This document shows, in pieces, positions 35,601-47,763 of a DNA stretch of 64,000 nucleotides. Where the stretch lies: contig NC_081183.1 of NCBI RefSeq assembly GCF_029867415.1, positions 39,452,655-39,516,654 of the forward strand. The letters run 5' to 3'. The stretch comes from Vicia villosa. Its lineage: Eukaryota; Streptophyta; Magnoliopsida; Fabales; Fabaceae. The notes beneath the pieces were generated by a model. It saw nothing but the letters and a program-made list of their open reading frames with translations. It searched no databases and was not told the DNA's origin. The first letter of the stretch is position 1; each line of letters opens with the position of its first letter. Position numbers and translations under genes: made by a program.

Positions 35601-37729
35601 GAAAAATCTTCCAAAAGACCTAATTTTGGAAGTTTAAGAAACTTCTTGACTTGTATGTAGTATTGAAAACAAAAATCATTTAAAATACCAATGTATGTAA
35701 GTTTAACGAACTTCGTGACTTTTATGTAGTATAGCACACGAAAATCTTCTTAAATATTAAAATTTGCAAGTTTAACGAACTTCGTGACTTTTATGTAGTA
35801 TAGCACACAAAAATATTCCAAAAGACCAAATTTTGCAAGCTTAATGAACTTCGTGACTTATATATAGTATAGCACACGAAAAATCTTCAAAAGGACCAAA
35901 TTTTGAAAGTTTAACTAACTACTTGACTTTTATGTAGTAGCACACAAAAAATCTTCTAAAAGACCAAATTTTGCAAGTTTAACATACTTCGTGACTTTTA
36001 TGTATTATAGCGTACAAAAATCATCAAAAATACCAATGTATGTAAGTTTAACGAGCTTTGTGACTTTTATGCAATATAGCACACAAATATTTTTCAAGAT
36101 ACCAAAATTTGTAAGTTTAACAAATTTCGTGACTTTTACGTAGTATAGCACACGAAAATCTTCCAAAATACTAAAATTTGCAAGTTTAACGAACTTTGTG
36201 ACTTATATGTAGTATAGCACACGAAAATCTTCCAATAGACCAAATATTGGAAGTTTAAGAAACTTCTTGACTTGTATGTAGTATTGAAAACAAAAATTAT
36301 TCAAAATACCAATGTATGTAAGTTTAACAAACTTCGTGACTTTTATGCAGTATAGCACACGAAAATCTTCCAAAATACCATAATTTGCATGTTTAACAAA
36401 TTTCGTGACTTTTATGTATAGCACACGAACATCTTCCAAAATAAAAATGTATGGAAGTTTAATGAACTTCGTGATTTTTATGTAGTAGAACACGAAAATT
36501 TTACAAAATACCAATATATGCAAATTTAACGAACTTCGTGACTTTTATGCAGTATAGCACACAAAATCTTCCAAAGTACCAAAATTTGCAAATTTAACGA
36601 ACTTCCTGACTTTTATGTAGTATAGCACACGAAAATCTTCCTAAATATAAAAATTTGCAAGTTTAACGAGCTTCGTGACTTTTATGTAGTATAGCACACG
36701 AAAATCTTCCAAAAGACCAAATTTTGAGAGTTTAACGAATTTCGTGACTTATATGTAGTATAGCACAAGAAAAATCTTCAAAATGACCAAATTTTGAAAG
36801 TTTAACTAACTTCGTGACTTTTATGTAGTAGCACACGAAAAATCTTCCAAAAGTTCAAATTTTGCAAGTTTAACAAACTTCGTGACTTTTCTGTATTATA
36901 GCGTACGAAAATAATCAAAAATACCAATGTATGTAAGTTTAACGAACTTCGTGACTCTTATGCAATAAAGCACACGAAAAATCTTCCAAAATAAAAATGT
37001 ATGCAAGTTTAATGAACTTTGTGACTTTTATGTAGTATAGAACACGAAAATCTTCCAAAATACCAAAATTTGCAAGTTTAACGAACTTTGTGTCTTTCAT
37101 GGACTATAGCATACGAAAAATATTCCAAAATACCAAAATTTGCAAGTTTAACGAACTTCGTGACTTATATGTAGTATAGCACACGAAAATCTTCAAAAGG
37201 ACCAAATTTTGAAAGTTTAACTAACTTTGTGACTTTTATGTAGTAGCACACGAAAAATCTTCCAAAAGACCAAATTTTGCAAGTTTAACAAATTTCGTGA
37301 CTTTTATGTATTATAGCGTACGAAAATCTTCAAAAATACCATTGTATGTAAGTTTAACGAACTTCGTGACTTTTATGCAATATAGCTCACGAAAATCTTC
37401 CAAAATACCAAAATTTGCAAGATTAACAAATTTCGTGACTTTTATGTTGTATAGCACACGAAAATCTTCCAAAATACCAAAATTTGCAAGTTTAACGAAC
37501 TTCATGACTTTTATGTAGTATAGCACACGAAAATCTTCCAAAAGACCTAATTTTGGAAGTTTAAGAAACTTCTTGACTTGTATGTAGTATTGAAAACAAA
37601 AATCATTCAAAATACCAATGTATGTAAGTTTAACGAACTTCGGGACTTTTATACAATATATAGCACATGAAAATCTTACAAAATACCAAAATTTGCCAGT
37701 TTAACAAATTTCGTGACTTTTATGTAGTA

Positions 37730-39947
37730 TGTAACACCCTTCTAAACCCCGTAGAAATTAATAAAATAATTCAGAGTAAAACATGAAAACAAGGGTGTCA
37801 CAATTAATTAAAAACAAATTATCACAAATTCATTGTCATGCTTTCACTAAGGAACAATCTGTCATAATACACAAACATCTCATGTTTACACAGCGGAGAA
37901 TTCATCATACGGATAAGCATAACATCATCTATGCAATATCCCACATAATCTAATACAACAACATATAGAGTATCATCATAAAACTCTAATCTAACGTTCC
38001 CCCAGTGTTACAATATCAGAGCACGACACCGACGCTATACTAAACAAACTGACTCATGAGCTAATCCTCACCGAGCCAAAAGCCGCTACTCGCCAATCTG
38101 AAATCATCAAAGTAAGGGTGAGTCTCATCACAGTTAACAAATATTATTGCATCTTAAATAACAACACATCATAGTTATATTATTCACCCAATTCATCATA
38201 TTCAGATTATCAGGAACATCTATCATTTACACAAACATCAACAGAACACATCTTTCAAGCAGACAATCATACTCGACGTTAATCCAACAAAACACACAAA
38301 CAACACATCATCAATATTTATAACACTGGAATACATCCAATCATGTTATAAAAGTATGCATATGTATGAACTGACACTATGCATGTGGTACCAAAATTCG
38401 TGAATCATATTCACAGGACTTCTCTCCACGATACTGCCCTCTATTCGCTCACACCCCACATGGGCACACGACTACTGCTTCATCGCTCACACCCCACATG
38501 GGCACACGATGACTTCCCGCTAATCTCCGCACAATGGGAATTAGCCTTCCAATGCAAATGATTTATGAATAATGCACACATGACACATACTTACATCTTC
38601 ATACATCATCATCATTCCGATGCTTAACATCGCTTAACACCTCTTACCAATAAGGTCACAACAAGTATGTACATGTTTAAGCATCATTCAATCATTCGCA
38701 TACATACACCACATCATCACAATAACATACACATCATAGTAATGTTAATTGCCACCATAACCAACATATTAATATTAACAACATATTAATATTCACAATC
38801 ATCAATCATTACCATCATCATACATCGTTACATCTATCATCATTACACACCATGTAATAAATTGATAACAACTCATCAACATCATCACAAAACATGTATT
38901 CATTTACGACATGTTATAAACCAACATCACCCAATGAATATCATAATCTCATCACCAATACAAACATGTAACAATAATCATATATAAATAAGCACATATT
39001 TGCTACAATCATCATCATCATCAAGAATAGCAACATATTTTTATCATCATTCTAAAACCAATCAAATCATCATCACTTAGATCGTTTAATAAGGTTCAGT
39101 TAGCCCAAAACGGCGCATCAAATGAACCAACGGTTAGAAAGTTATGCCTCTTTAAACTTTCATAAAATATCACAAAACATCACAGCACGCGGCGCCATCA
39201 CACATTCGCGGCGCGGAACGAATCGGAACAACGCCTTCGCGGCACGGTCACCTGTTCGCGGCGCGTACTGAACTCTACCTTCAGGTTCGCGGCGCCTCCT
39301 CTTTGTACGCGGCGCGAACCGCGATTCTAAAAACCCCAATCTGCAGAAAAACAGCATTCCATATATCCCAAACACCCCAACACATACCGGTGCGAACATG
39401 GAGAATTAGAATGCACAAACAACACAAAAACCACTTCGTAATACATCAATCACACATCAATTGAGATCATAACAACATAGATTTCATGGATTCAAACATA
39501 GGGATCAAACATCATACAATTCTATCCCAATCCCTAAATCTATCATACGACCCAATTGACTCAACAACATCCCTAATCAACATCATTATCCAATAACACA
39601 ATAATAGATGATAACCGGAGAGTCCCCCCCTTACCTTAGCCAAGAGTGCTCGATCTTTGGTCTCTCCATCTTCAGCTCTCCTTCGGTTCTTCGTGTTCCC
39701 CAGAACCTCTGTTCTTTCACGTTCTTTCTTCTTTCTTTTCCCAAATTCCAAAATGTTTTATGAAAATAACATTTTAATTAGTAAAGGGCTTTACCAACAT
39801 AGCACCCCCCCCTCTTTACTAACACCACACTTGGCCCAATAGCCCATCTCATAATTCTTTCCAAATAATTCCACCAAAATACCGAATAATTCTAAATAGT
39901 AATTTAATTTTCAATTAAATTAAATTTAGAAAATATGGGGTGTTACA
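37730..39947 (-). repeat. Gypsy element 4, 3' LTR
   Basis: It reads TGTAACACCCTTCTAAACC to ATATGGGGTGTTACA. It contains TATCAGAGCA (38,014-38,023), the core CTATGCATGTGGTACC (38,377-38,392), a 27-bp duplication with 38-bp spacing (38,445 and 38,483; CACACCCCACATGGGCACAC), and the CGCGGC cluster (39,188-39,316). No gene is present; the open frames in the GC-rich part are incidental. Confidence 0.92.
39178..39325 (-). repeat. Cluster of six CGCGGC motifs in the element 4 LTR
   Basis: CGCGGCGCC, CGCGGCGCG or CGCGGCAC occurs at about 39,188, 39,207, 39,238, 39,257, 39,288 and 39,308, most preceded by TT or TA. It is repeated exactly in the other LTR (about 44,559-44,690). It lies 620-770 bp from the LTR start, close to the position of the CGTATG cluster in element 2. 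Confidence 0.85.
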
Positions 39948-39963
39948 ACTCTCCCCCACTAAA
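39948..39963 (-). other. Polypurine tract of gypsy element 4
   Basis: The plus strand reads ACTCTCCCCCACTAAA after the LTR end. The element strand is TTTAGTGGGGGAGAGT, the same as in element 2. Confidence 0.85.
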
Positions 39964-42900
39964 AGAGTTTTCGTCCTCGAAAACATACCTCAAGTAACCA
40001 GCTCGTATAAGAGTCCTTCACCTGACTCTCCAGCTCCCAATTAACAGTACCATCAGTCCATCCTCAAAATCCATCTGACATAACCAACAGGAAGCATGTT
40101 TCACACATTCAAATCCCAGTTCTTATGTCACCTTTGACTATCCAAAGTATACCACCCGCTATATCTCCAAAAAGATTAGCACAACAGAACATAGGTACAA
40201 CCTATACAATACGCTCAACAAACGAGTAATACAATTACACAATTTATAGTATGATCACACTGATCAACACTGCAGTAATGCATTCCATCTACCAAACATA
40301 CCAACCTTAGACACACCTTTCCATCTAAGTGATAATGTAATACTTACATTTTTCATCAACCACTTCCTTCAAGAACTCAATACTCGTATTCTTATACCAT
40401 TGAATTCCAATTATCTGACTCCTCTTAAGTCACACCAGTAATTATCCAACACGTTACATTCCGCTTTTTCCGCACTACTCTGACTACTCATCACAATCAC
40501 CTATACCAAATAGATTTCTGTGTTTTACCTGATTCCGACTCTCTTTACTCCTTCGTTTCAAGGATCATTCTTTACCATCCATGGTACTAATCCACCACTC
40601 ATCAATACTTACTCGCACTTAAAACCAAATTCCTGATTTACTTCATCTATTAAACATTCCAACCATCGGAATGAGTGCACACACAAGTAATTATAATCAC
40701 GCTCGTCATCCTCGATACACCATTTCTTACAAAACAACTCGATTTGAGTTTCGCTCTTTTCTAAGAATTAAATCAATTTCTCCCTTCATAGAGTATAATT
40801 CCTCATTATATCTGGAATCTACAATAACCCCTTGACAACAACACAAAAATATCACAACGTCACATAGCATCAACTCTTCGTTTTAATTCCGCCGAATACG
40901 TACTCGTTAATTACGCACAACCATAATAACATATTCATCATCTCGGCAATTATTCAAAGGAGTTATAATTCTCCGACACGACATCCTTACATCCACTGAA
41001 TTCTAAATCCAACATATAGATCAATACATATTCTCTATGTAGGCTTCCGACATATTAATTCCTTACTTCCCGCGAGTAGTACTCATAACACTACTCCTCA
41101 TCACAATTTTGCTGCGCGACTCCGATTACCCGTTTTAAGTCATCATCCACCATGTCGCACTCTTTCATATTCACTTCTTCATAAGTTCACACAACATAGT
41201 GAGTGATTATTCTCACGGCTCAGTATCCATCACATCTTAAACCATTAAGGTAACAAAACAAGCTTATCTCTTCTATATGATTTCATCTACTACCAACAAG
41301 AGATTTAGGGTGATCAAGTCCTAAATTTGTCAATATTAGTTGAAAATCATATTTAAGCATAAACCGTCGTTACTACATAATAGTGTCCATTTTCCGAGTT
41401 TGCACCCAAACTCATTAACATCGTCATAGCCCAATTAAATCCAACTCATTCATCATTAGCACCGACACATTTAAAGACTTCTTACGCAACACAATAGCAC
41501 AATATTTTCCTCATTAGGATGGTAATTCAAACCAGAATCCTAATCCTAAAAAAATATACTCTAATCATCTCTACTTCCTCATATTAAGCCCTTTCTGATC
41601 AAAGAGGTACTTCAACTCTTATAATCACAAAACACTTTGAATTTTGAACCATACAATTAACCTGCAAGACCAAGACAACATCCATAACTCGTGGTTTTAA
41701 TCCAAATCTATTACATCCTTCACGTCCAAATATCATCCCACTCGGAATCTCAACAAAGTCTTCCTCACGTCAACAAATGTTAGAAATTCCCTACAATTCT
41801 TCCTTTATACTTATTGCTATTTTGCCATCACAAATACGATCCCAAGAGTTCTAAAGTTTATTCCATCTTTGCTACTAATTCAATCTTCACTAAAATTCAT
41901 CGGCACTCAAACCATCCTTATTACCGAACATCTCATCAACAACATGTTACACTCAATTTTGTTTCCAACAATCACGGTAGTAAGCATTCTTATTCAACAA
42001 GTTTCACGCTTCCATAACCGACTTCAGAACCTTTCCTCATAGGGTCACTCTACGGTATTTATAACTCTCCCATAAATTAAAACACAATCCCTCCTCTTCG
42101 TAGGTTCAAACGGCACATCAATCCGACACTCGGAACTCAAGATATGAATTTTCCAATCGTTGTCCAAAAATCCAACACCGACATCATGCAGCGACACTCT
42201 ATACGATGTATCTAAAACTCCTCAATTGGTAAATTCAATTCTTAAAATTACTCCTCAACAAACCTCCTAATTATTCCTTCAATCCGTTCAACACTGACAC
42301 TAACATCCCGTGCAGTACCAATAAACAAGTCTAGTTATAAGAACAAGAGTAACCGCAACTTCACCTCTTTCCAATGTCATTCTGTCACAATTAAATATGT
42401 TACAGCTGCTGCAACTATTTTTATAGCAAAGTTCATCTCGTTAGCTTTCCGACGCTCCAAACGGAACTCAAATCGGATGTCCAGAACTCCAGTTATGAAT
42501 TTTCGAAGTTCCGCAGCTATTCAGCAATTTCCCTGCGTTTTGCATACGAAAATCTCACTCCAAAACTCATTCTCTTCAACTCGATCACATTCCAAACAGC
42601 CCCTTATCGTATCTCTTCACTTCCAACATCCTTATAACTTAAGCGACGCATTCCCCCGCCGAAGTCCGCTTTCTGCAACATCACGACAACAATCCTCCTT
42701 GCAAACTCGTAACTGAACCTCTTCCGAGACGCAAGGCTACTCAACTGACAACTTCGCAGTACACCAGCAGAGTTGACACATCACAACTCAATTCCCAGTG
42801 AAGTCTTAATTCCAAGTCACCTTCAACTCGGGAAACAACAAACTCCGACAACGCTTGCACTGTTTCCAACAACAGCCTACTGAATCAATCTTCTTCAACT

Positions 42901-43081
42901 GAAACATAACCGAGAAGCGAAGCTTCTCCCCCACTTGTTTCAATCCCACACCTGCAACAAACAACCAAGTACCGACAGTGATTCACTCACATGTCGCATA
43001 CCAAGGATTAAAAAAAATGCCGACAGTATTCAACCGTCGTGCAACTCAACTGACTCAACAATTGGCCGGACGGACCGACCT
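39964..43081 (-). pseudogene. Internal region of element 4 with gypsy pol remnants
   Basis: On the minus strand near 41,450-41,640 RNase H/linker pieces are legible (LKYLFDQKGLNMRK, a WFELPS stretch and SLNVSVLMMNELDL), broken by stops and shifts. The integrase-linker segment present in element 2 (11,680-11,900) is missing at about 41,430-41,450, so the two elements differ by a deletion. The PBS-proximal part (42,290-43,080) is non-coding and matches element 2. Confidence 0.7.
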
Positions 43082-43093
43082 GCTCTGATACCA
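43082..43093 (-). other. Primer-binding site of gypsy element 4
   Basis: The minus strand reads TGGTATCAGAGC, four bases from the 5' LTR. Confidence 0.92.
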
Positions 43094-43097
43094 CTAT

Positions 43098-45317
43098 TGT
43101 AACACCCTTCTAAACCCCACGGAAATTAATAAAATAATTTTCAGAGTAAAACATGAAAACAAGGGTGCCACAATTCAATTTAAAACAAATTATCACAAAT
43201 TCATTGTCATGCTTTCACTAAGGAACAATCTGTCATAATACACAAACATCTCATGTTTACACAGCGGAGAATTCATCATACGGATAAGCATAACATCATC
43301 TATGCAATATCCCACATAATCTAATACCACAACATATAGAGTATCATCATAAAACTCTAATCTAACGTTCCCCCAGTGTTACAATATCAGAGCATGACAC
43401 CGACGCTATACTAAACAAACTGACTCATGAGCTAATCCTCACCGAGCCAAAAGCCGCTACTCGCCAATCTGAAATCATCAAAGTAAGGGTGAGTCTCATC
43501 ACAGTTAACAAATATTATTGCATCTTAAATAACAACACATCATAGTTATATTATTCACCCAATTCATCATATTCAGATTATCAGGAACATCTATCATTTA
43601 CACAAACATCAACCGAACACATCTTTCAAGCAGACAATCATACTCGACGTTAATCCAACAAAACACACAAACAACACATCATCAATATTTATAACGCTGG
43701 AATACATCCAATCATGTTATAAAAGTATGCATATGTATGAACTGACACTATGCATGTGGTACCAAAATTCGTGAATCATATTCACAGGACTTCTCTCCAC
43801 GATACTGCCCTCTAGTCGCTCACACCCCACATGGGCACACGACTACTGCTTCATCGCTCACACCCCACATGGGCACACGATGACTTCCCGCTAATCTCCG
43901 CACAATGGGAATTAGCCTTCCAATGCAAATGATTTATGAATAATGCACACATGACACATACTTACATCTTCATACATCATCATCATTCCGATGCTTAACA
44001 TCGCTTAACACCTCTTACCAATAAGGTCACAACAAGTATGTACATGTTTAAGCATCATTCAATCATTCGCATACATACACCACATCATCACAATAACATA
44101 CACATCATAGTAATGTTAATTGCCACCATAACCAACATATTAATATTAACAACATATTAATATTCACAATCATCAATCATTACCATCATCATACATCGTT
44201 ACATCTATCATCATTACACACCATGTAATAAATTGATAACAACTCATCAACATCATCACAAAACATGTATTCATTTACGACATGTTATAAACCAACATCA
44301 CCCAATGAATATCATAATCTCATCACCAATACAAACATGTAACAATAATCATATATAAATAAGCACATATTTGCTACAATCATCATCATCATCAAGAATA
44401 GCAACATATTTTTATCATCATTCTAAAACCAATCAAATCATCATCACTTAGATCGTTTAATAAGGTTCAGTTAGCCCAAAACGGCGCATCAAATGAACCA
44501 ACGGTTAGAAAGTTATGCCTCTTTAAACTTTCATAAAATATCACAAAACATCACAGCACGCGGCGCCATCACACATTCGCGGCGCGGAACGAATCGGAAC
44601 AACGCCTTCGCGGCACGGTCACCTGTTCGCGGCGCGTACTGAACTCTACCTTCAGGTTCGCGGCGCCTCCTCTTTGTACGCGGCGCGAACCGCGATTCTA
44701 AAAACCCCAATCTGCAGAAAAACAGCATTCCATATATCCCAAACACCCCAACACATACCGGTGCGAACATGGAGAATTAGAATGCACAAACAACACAAAA
44801 ACCACTTCGTAATACATCAATCACACATCAATTGAGATCATAACAACATAGATTTCATGGATTCAAACATAGGGATCAAACATCATACAATTCTATCCCA
44901 ATCCCTAAATCTATCATACGACCCAATTGACTCAACAACATCCCTAATCAACATCATTATCCAATAACACAATAATAGATGATAACCGGAGAGTCCCCCC
45001 CTTACCTTAGCCAAGAGTGCTCGATCTTTGGTCTCTCCATCTTCAGCTCTCCTTCGGTTCTTCGTGTTCCCCAGAACCTCTGTTCTTTCACGTTCTTTCT
45101 TCTTTCTTTTCCCAAATTCCAAAATGTTTTATGAAAATAACATTTTAATTAGTAAAGGGCTTTACCAACATAGCACCCCCCCTCTTTACTAACACCACAC
45201 TTGGCCCAATAGCCCATCTCATAATTCTTTCCAAATAATTCCACCAAAATACCGAATAATTCTAAATAGTAATTTAATTTTCAATTAAATTAAATTTAGA
45301 AAATATGGGGTGTTACA
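43098..45317 (-). repeat. Gypsy element 4, 5' LTR
   Basis: 2,220 bp, partner of 37,730-39,947. TATCAGAGCA lies at 43,385-43,394 and the core CTATGCATGTGGTACC at 43,748-43,763. Confidence 0.92.
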
Positions 45318-46146
45318 CCATTTTAGCTACAGGCGAGAAGGTATCACTATAATCCAACCCAAAAATTTGAGTGTATCCTTTGGCTACCAAGTGAGCTATA
45401 AATCAATCAATCTTACCATCGGGTCCAACCTTCACTATATAAAGCTAACAACAACCTACTAAAGATTTCACATGGGGTAGTGGAACCAGTTCCCATGTAC
45501 CACTGCTTTGAAGAGCACATATTTCATCAATCATTGCTTGCCTCCAATCAGGGGGAAATAATGCTTCACCTAGAGTTTTAGGAAAAGAAACAGAAGACAA
45601 ACAAGTATACTATAAAGGCGAAAGATGATGATAGGATATATCAATATAATATGGAGAATAATTTTGTTGTTGATGTATACCTTTTTGAAGGGAAATTGGA
45701 AGATCGAACTCAGGTTGCATGATCGGATCTGGTGATGATGAAGGCTTCGGAGGAGACTCTATAAGGACCTTAGAGACAGGTACGACATCAAGGATAGGTA
45801 CGGTAGATGTTGGATGGCGAAACTGGTATGTTTGAAGTTGGTGAGAAGTGGGAGGGTTGACTTTATAGGGTATCTAGTGGGTCAAGTTCCCTAGAATGAT
45901 GGGGGATAATGGTAGATGGGACATCCGAAAGAGGTGTGGGAGTACTTTCTTGAAGGGGTTCTGGAGTTACTTGGCTTTACTCGAATATGGAACAGACTCG
46001 AAGAAGGTACCATTGGCTGATACGAGGTATCATTGTAGAGTATGTGAATAACAACAATAACCCTTTTGGGATCAATGATAACCAAGAAAGACACACTTTA
46101 TTTAGTGATCAAGCTGATAGTTTATCAAGTATGGGGAGAGAGATTG
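45318..46146 (-). pseudogene. Copia reverse-transcriptase remnant
   Basis: Reading leftwards from about 45,580, the N-terminal part of a copia RT is clear: PDWRQAMIDEICALQSSGTW, ELVPLPH, LVGCC, VKVGPDGKID, then AHLVAKGYTQIFGLDYSDTF and SPVAKM, where gypsy element 4 begins. Stops lie in the LVGCC-LYIVK segment and after GKID. The part from 45,580 to 46,146 should be the linker between integrase and RT but is not readable as protein. The element's leader and 5' LTR are probably those at 53,618-54,072. RT from the catalytic motif on and RNase H are missing. Confidence 0.85.
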
Positions 46147-46420
46147 TGTAACACCCGAAACTCCAAATATTATTATTTTTTAAAAAGAAAGTTCACAATT
46201 AGGATGTTACTTCGTCAAAATTCTCATTCATAAAAATCCATAATCTCCGGTTCCTCGCCTGAACCAACAATCCCCACTAAATAGATATGAGACACGTCTC
46301 TGGCCTCTCAACCAGACCAACAATCCCACCAATAGATCTGAGGCCACCGAATAGGCCGAAGTCTCACCTAACTCCAAAATACATGTATGCATGGAAATGT
46401 GGCTAACCAAACATGCAAAT
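46147..46420 (-). repeat. Gypsy-type LTR (minus), 3' part of a split solo LTR
   Basis: It begins TGTAACACCCGAAACTCC. It is preceded by GATTG, and the other end at 53,617 is followed by AATTG, a 5-bp duplication with one mismatch. Between the two parts another LTR (plus strand) starts at 46,421. Confidence 0.65.
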
Positions 46421-46595
46421 TGTAACACCCCGATTTTTATTTATTAGTTATTTTATTAATTATTTATTTATTAATTATTATGTGATATAGTAATTAATTA
46501 AGTGTGTGATTTGTGAACATATATGTTATGTGTGTTGGGTTATTGGGTGTGAAAATGATAAAATAAGTAATTGGGCCTAATAGTATGTTTGGAAG

Positions 46596-47008
46596 TAGGG
46601 ATGGCAACGGGTGCCCGCGGGTGCGGGTTTTATACTACCCAAACCCGCACCCGAAATTACCACCCGAACCCGAACCCAAACCTATAAGCTATTCGGGTGA
46701 CAAAATAACACCCACGCCCACACCCGTTGGGTTCGGGTTTTTTCACCCAAACCCAAACCCGCAACAAAATATATAAAAAATATTTTTCCTACAATTTTCT
46801 TACAACTTTCCATAATATATATATATATATATATATTCGGGTGTGATTTCGGGTTTCGGGCGCGGGTTTCACACTACCCAAACCCGCACCCGAAATATCG
46901 GGTGGCACCCGAACCCGAACCCAAACCCAGTCAACTCGGGTTTTCACCCGTTGACCCGGGTTCGGGTGCGGGTGGGCCCCGCGGGTTTGGGTCTGTTTGC
47001 CATCCCTA
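46596..47008. mobile_element. hAT-type MITE, 413 bp
   Basis: Terminal inverted repeats are TAGGGATGGCAA and TTTGCCATCCCTA, with an exact 8-bp TSD TTTGGAAG (46,588-46,595 and 47,009-47,016). The interior is a head-to-tail and inverted assembly of CGGGTTCGGGTGCGGGT / ACCCGAACCCGAACCC stretches with an AT microsatellite (about 46,816-46,837). It encodes nothing recognisable. It is related in TIR and GC-rich style to 20,947-21,295 but is not the same sequence. Confidence 0.88.
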
Positions 47009-47763
47009 TTTGGAAGAGTAAAAGTGAGGGGTAAGAGTTAGCAAGTCCAATTAAGAGAATTATGTAGTAAGGGTTTAACTAAAACAAGGGAAAATAGAAA
47101 GTTAGAAAGATAAGTGAAGAAAAGAGGAGAAAAAAGAGAAAGGAAGAGGCAGCCCTAGAGAAATAACCTAAGGTAAGGGTGGGTTTTTATATGATTATGG
47201 GGTATATGATGTATATAATGGGTAGTAACATGTGTAGGATTTTGGGATTTCAACTTCTAGGTTTAACATGTTAGATTTTGATGTGGAATCCATAAAATTG
47301 ACTATTGAATCATGTTTTAATGATAGTAATTAATGCTATATGATAAATACATGTTATTATGATTTTAATCCATGAACTATGGTTTTTTGAATGTGTTTTG
47401 TGGTGAAAAATCATGTGAGACAGAATCGGTTCCGTAGCGGAATTTTTTTGGTTTTTTGTGAGCGGGCTTAAAAGGATTTTCTAGGATTTTCTGAATATGC
47501 TTGGATGGCTTTTGAGGCAATTCTTTATATGAACATAATACTTGAATTTTGTGTTGTGAATTGCAATTGGTTGGGATTAACATTGTTGAGCTTTGTTTGC
47601 TACATGTTAATTGTGATGTGTTGGATTGGGAATGCTATGAAAATGTTCCATATGTGATTGATATGTTTCATATGTGATTGATAATATGTGATTGATATGT
47701 TTGTGCAACATGGTGTGGTAATTCTTATGTGATGAATGGTGTGATATATGCTTGTATACATAG

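Larger units (their letters stand above)
21296..37729. repeat. Satellite array with higher-order organisation
   Basis: About 16.4 kb of ~69-bp monomers. Neighbouring monomers differ in fixed ways (GTAGTAGCACACG, ATTATAGCGTACG, CAATATAGCTCACG, TATTGGAAGTTTAAG), and the same order of variants returns in long blocks. The block beginning at 22,259 recurs at 25,431, 27,290 and 30,947. The block beginning at 23,705 recurs at 29,221, 32,876 and 37,297. Offsets are near whole numbers of monomers: 1,859 (27), 3,655 (53), 5,516 (80). The array ends at 37,729, where gypsy element 4 begins. Confidence 0.92.
37730..45317 (-). mobile_element. Ty3/gypsy Tekay/Del-like element, structurally complete, pol degenerate (element 4)
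   Basis: LTRs at 37,730-39,947 (2,218 bp) and 43,098-45,317 (2,220 bp) differ by roughly a dozen changes by eye. The minus orientation is given by the PBS at 43,082-43,093 and the PPT at 39,948-39,963. The 3.1-kb interior has no gag and only fragments of pol. The left flank is satellite (TAGTA) and the right flank is a copia RT remnant (CCATT). No target duplication is seen, although both LTR ends are intact. Confidence 0.92.

Noticed and set aside
19696..37610. Many 60-145-codon open frames on both strands with YYIKVTKFVKL- or YYSTRKSSKI-type repeats
   Set aside because: They follow the 69-bp satellite period exactly and appear on both strands of the same DNA. They are a by-product of a period divisible by three, not genes.
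19051..37729. CRISPR-like regular repeat pattern
   Set aside because: There is no alternation of constant repeats with unique spacers; the whole unit is repeated with drift, as in a eukaryotic satellite.
39160..39399. 79-codon Arg-rich frame, repeated at 44,531-44,770
   Set aside because: It is a translation of the CGCGGC motif cluster in the two LTRs of gypsy element 4. Being identical in both LTRs only reflects LTR identity.
46585..47034. Pro/Arg-rich open frames such as PNPHPKLPPEPEP
   Set aside because: They are translations of the CGGGT/ACCCG words of the hAT MITE.
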